From contig JAIVEN010000004.1 in the NCBI GenBank assembly GCA_026686845.1, positions 15,036,827 to 15,100,826 on the forward strand: DNA of 64,000 nucleotides, given 5' to 3'. Made by a program: the position numbers and the translations under genes. Positions 62,957-64,000 of the stretch are shown here, piece by piece (positions within the stretch are counted from its first letter, which is position 1; every line of letters starts with the position of its first letter). The notes below the pieces were generated by a model. It ran no database searches. It was not told the origin of the DNA and worked only from the letters and a program-made list of their open reading frames with translations. Source of the stretch: Adenanthera pavonina. Taxonomy: Eukaryota; Streptophyta; Magnoliopsida; Fabales; Fabaceae.

Positions 62957-64000
62957 GCTTAAAACCTAAAATGTTAGTGAATAGAAGACAAAGAAAGGAC
63001 CTTGCACACTATCTCACGTGTTTCACTCAACAATGATGCAAATTCACTCGTGTTTGCACACTTTAAAGGCTTTTTTCCAGAAATTATATAATTACACTCT
63101 TGCCTTTTACCACTCAGTCTTGCTTCCTATGAGAGTGCAAAATTGAATATGAACTTAAATCAAGAAGCAATGTTTTAAGTGGCAATCTCAAAGTCAAAGA
63201 TCCAAAATTCAAATTCTCAAAAGAGTTTAAAATGATAGTAACCAACAAACAAAGATGGATTTTCTTTTTCTTTTTTTTTTAACAAAAGAAATTGATTTTT
63301 TCCAGCCAAGAAAAGAAAAGAAAATGCTGGAAATTAAGATAATGAAGTGTACCAAAAGGAAGGAATTGATTTTAGAGATTTGAACAGAATAAAAGGACAA
63401 CAACAAATTCGGAAAAATAATATAGGAAGGGATTTGGATAGAATTTACTAGAAGAGTAAAATTCTAAAAAGGAATATGAAAGCAACTGACCACCCAAGTG
63501 AAACGAATATAGACTCCTTTTGTGATGGGAACAAAAACTTCAAATTTGGTAATTCAGAAACAAGCAACCCACAAATCAAGGGATGCAATTCCAGCAATTA
63601 ATGCAAATCAATCCAAAGGAAATTCAAACTTCAAAGGTGGTCAATTCTGGAAATTTTTTTTTGTATGATTTTTTTTTCACTATTGTTTTTTTTTTTGCAG
63701 CACCCACAATTTCTCTTTTTTTTTTTTAATTTTCTTTTTCGAATTTCTTTTTTTGTTGTTGTTTTCTTTTGAATAATCTGAACTAATACACAATGGAACA
63801 GAAGCTGACAAATTGCAGCAACAATATTTTTTTTTAATGAAAGACTTAAATCTGGAAATCACAAATTCTGGACAACAAAATAAAAAATGGAGAAAGATAA
63901 TGGTGCAAGCCACCAAGAGAAAGAAGATTAATAAAGATGGCAAGAAACACAAAATAGGGGGATGAATCAAATGCTTGAGATGAAAATCAAGCCACAATAT
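62957..64000 (-). other. Leader of the last N1 element, running out of the window
   Basis: Just upstream of gag: CACTAACATTTTAG (62965-62985) and the block GTGAAACACGTGAGATAG (about 63010-63030). A-rich in sense at 63270-63310 and 63650-63780. No AACAGT cluster or primer-binding site is reached before the window ends. Confidence 0.7.

Overview
This window looks like plant (eudicot-type) repeat-rich heterochromatin. I recognise no host gene, tRNA gene, rRNA gene or CRISPR array. Nearly every base can be assigned to LTR retrotransposons, most of them related Ty3/gypsy elements that have inserted into one another. Plant origin is inferred from primer-binding sites matching the 3' end of plant initiator-Met tRNA (TGGTATCAGAGC), AT-rich LTRs with plant-type TATA boxes, and pol sequence typical of plant chromoviruses. 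The integrase has no recognisable chromodomain, and the polyprotein runs on into the 3' LTR as a tail carrying GPMTRAR. Both traits suggest the CRM (centromeric) clade; this is inference.

For this annotation I name LTR families by their ends (sense strand). LTR-A: TGATGAAGGC or TGATAGAGTACG to CGTGTCTCCCATCA. LTR-B: TGATAGAGGATGG to GGGTTCACTTATCA. LTR-C: TGATAGAGT or TGATAAAGTAAGG to GGGTCTTTCATCA. LTR-D: TGCTGGAATATG to GGGTTTTCTATCA. LTR-E: TGATAGAGAAC to CACCCTACTTCTATCA. LTR-G starts TGATGCAAGC. Pol-bearing copies are called Auto-1, Auto-2, and the integrase part near 50-52 kb. Copies that carry gag but no pol are called N1 (gag starts MAGEE/MAGDE/MAGKE) and N2 (gag starts MAIGE/MAVEE).

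Layout. 1-5.2 kb: a hybrid LTR, leader and gag start, then an internally deleted N1 derivative between two LTR-A copies. 5.2-14.3 kb: Auto-1 (+), split by Auto-2 (-, 6788-12978). 14.3-26.3 kb: an N2 element (+) cut by solo LTRs that themselves carry insertions, including the only complete element with intact LTRs and target duplication, N-a (15685-20927, -). 26.3-27.7 kb: a Ty1/copia gag relic and LTR pieces. 27.7-31.2 kb: N2-b (-). 31.2-36.1 kb: a solo LTR-C, copia-LTR-like DNA and an N1 derivative. 36.1-41 kb: N2-c (-) with a solo LTR-A inside gag. 41-45.3 kb: an inverted LTR-A pair and an N1 copy (-) with solo LTRs. 45.4-47.7 kb: a 2350-bp solo LTR of a different gypsy family. 47.8-52.7 kb: N2-d (+), a gag-to-integrase chimera. 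52.7-54.7 kb: an unclassified segment. 54.7-58.6 kb: a gag/protease element with LTR-E (-), hit by a solo LTR-D. 58.6-64 kb: an integrase relic, LTR-B, and a chimeric N-type element whose 5' LTR lies beyond the window.

The candidate system is the N family: gag-only partners that share LTR families with the pol-bearing elements. In place of pol they carry an acidic region with conserved short motifs, a lysine/arginine-rich block, a Phe/Ser/Cys/His-rich region and an LTR-encoded tail. Six copies keep a GT...AG-bounded stretch of exactly 60 nt (a seventh has 61) just before the polypurine tract. Leaders share a palindromic block shortly upstream of gag. Every coding region here is broken or pol-less, so any movement would have depended on proteins supplied from elsewhere.
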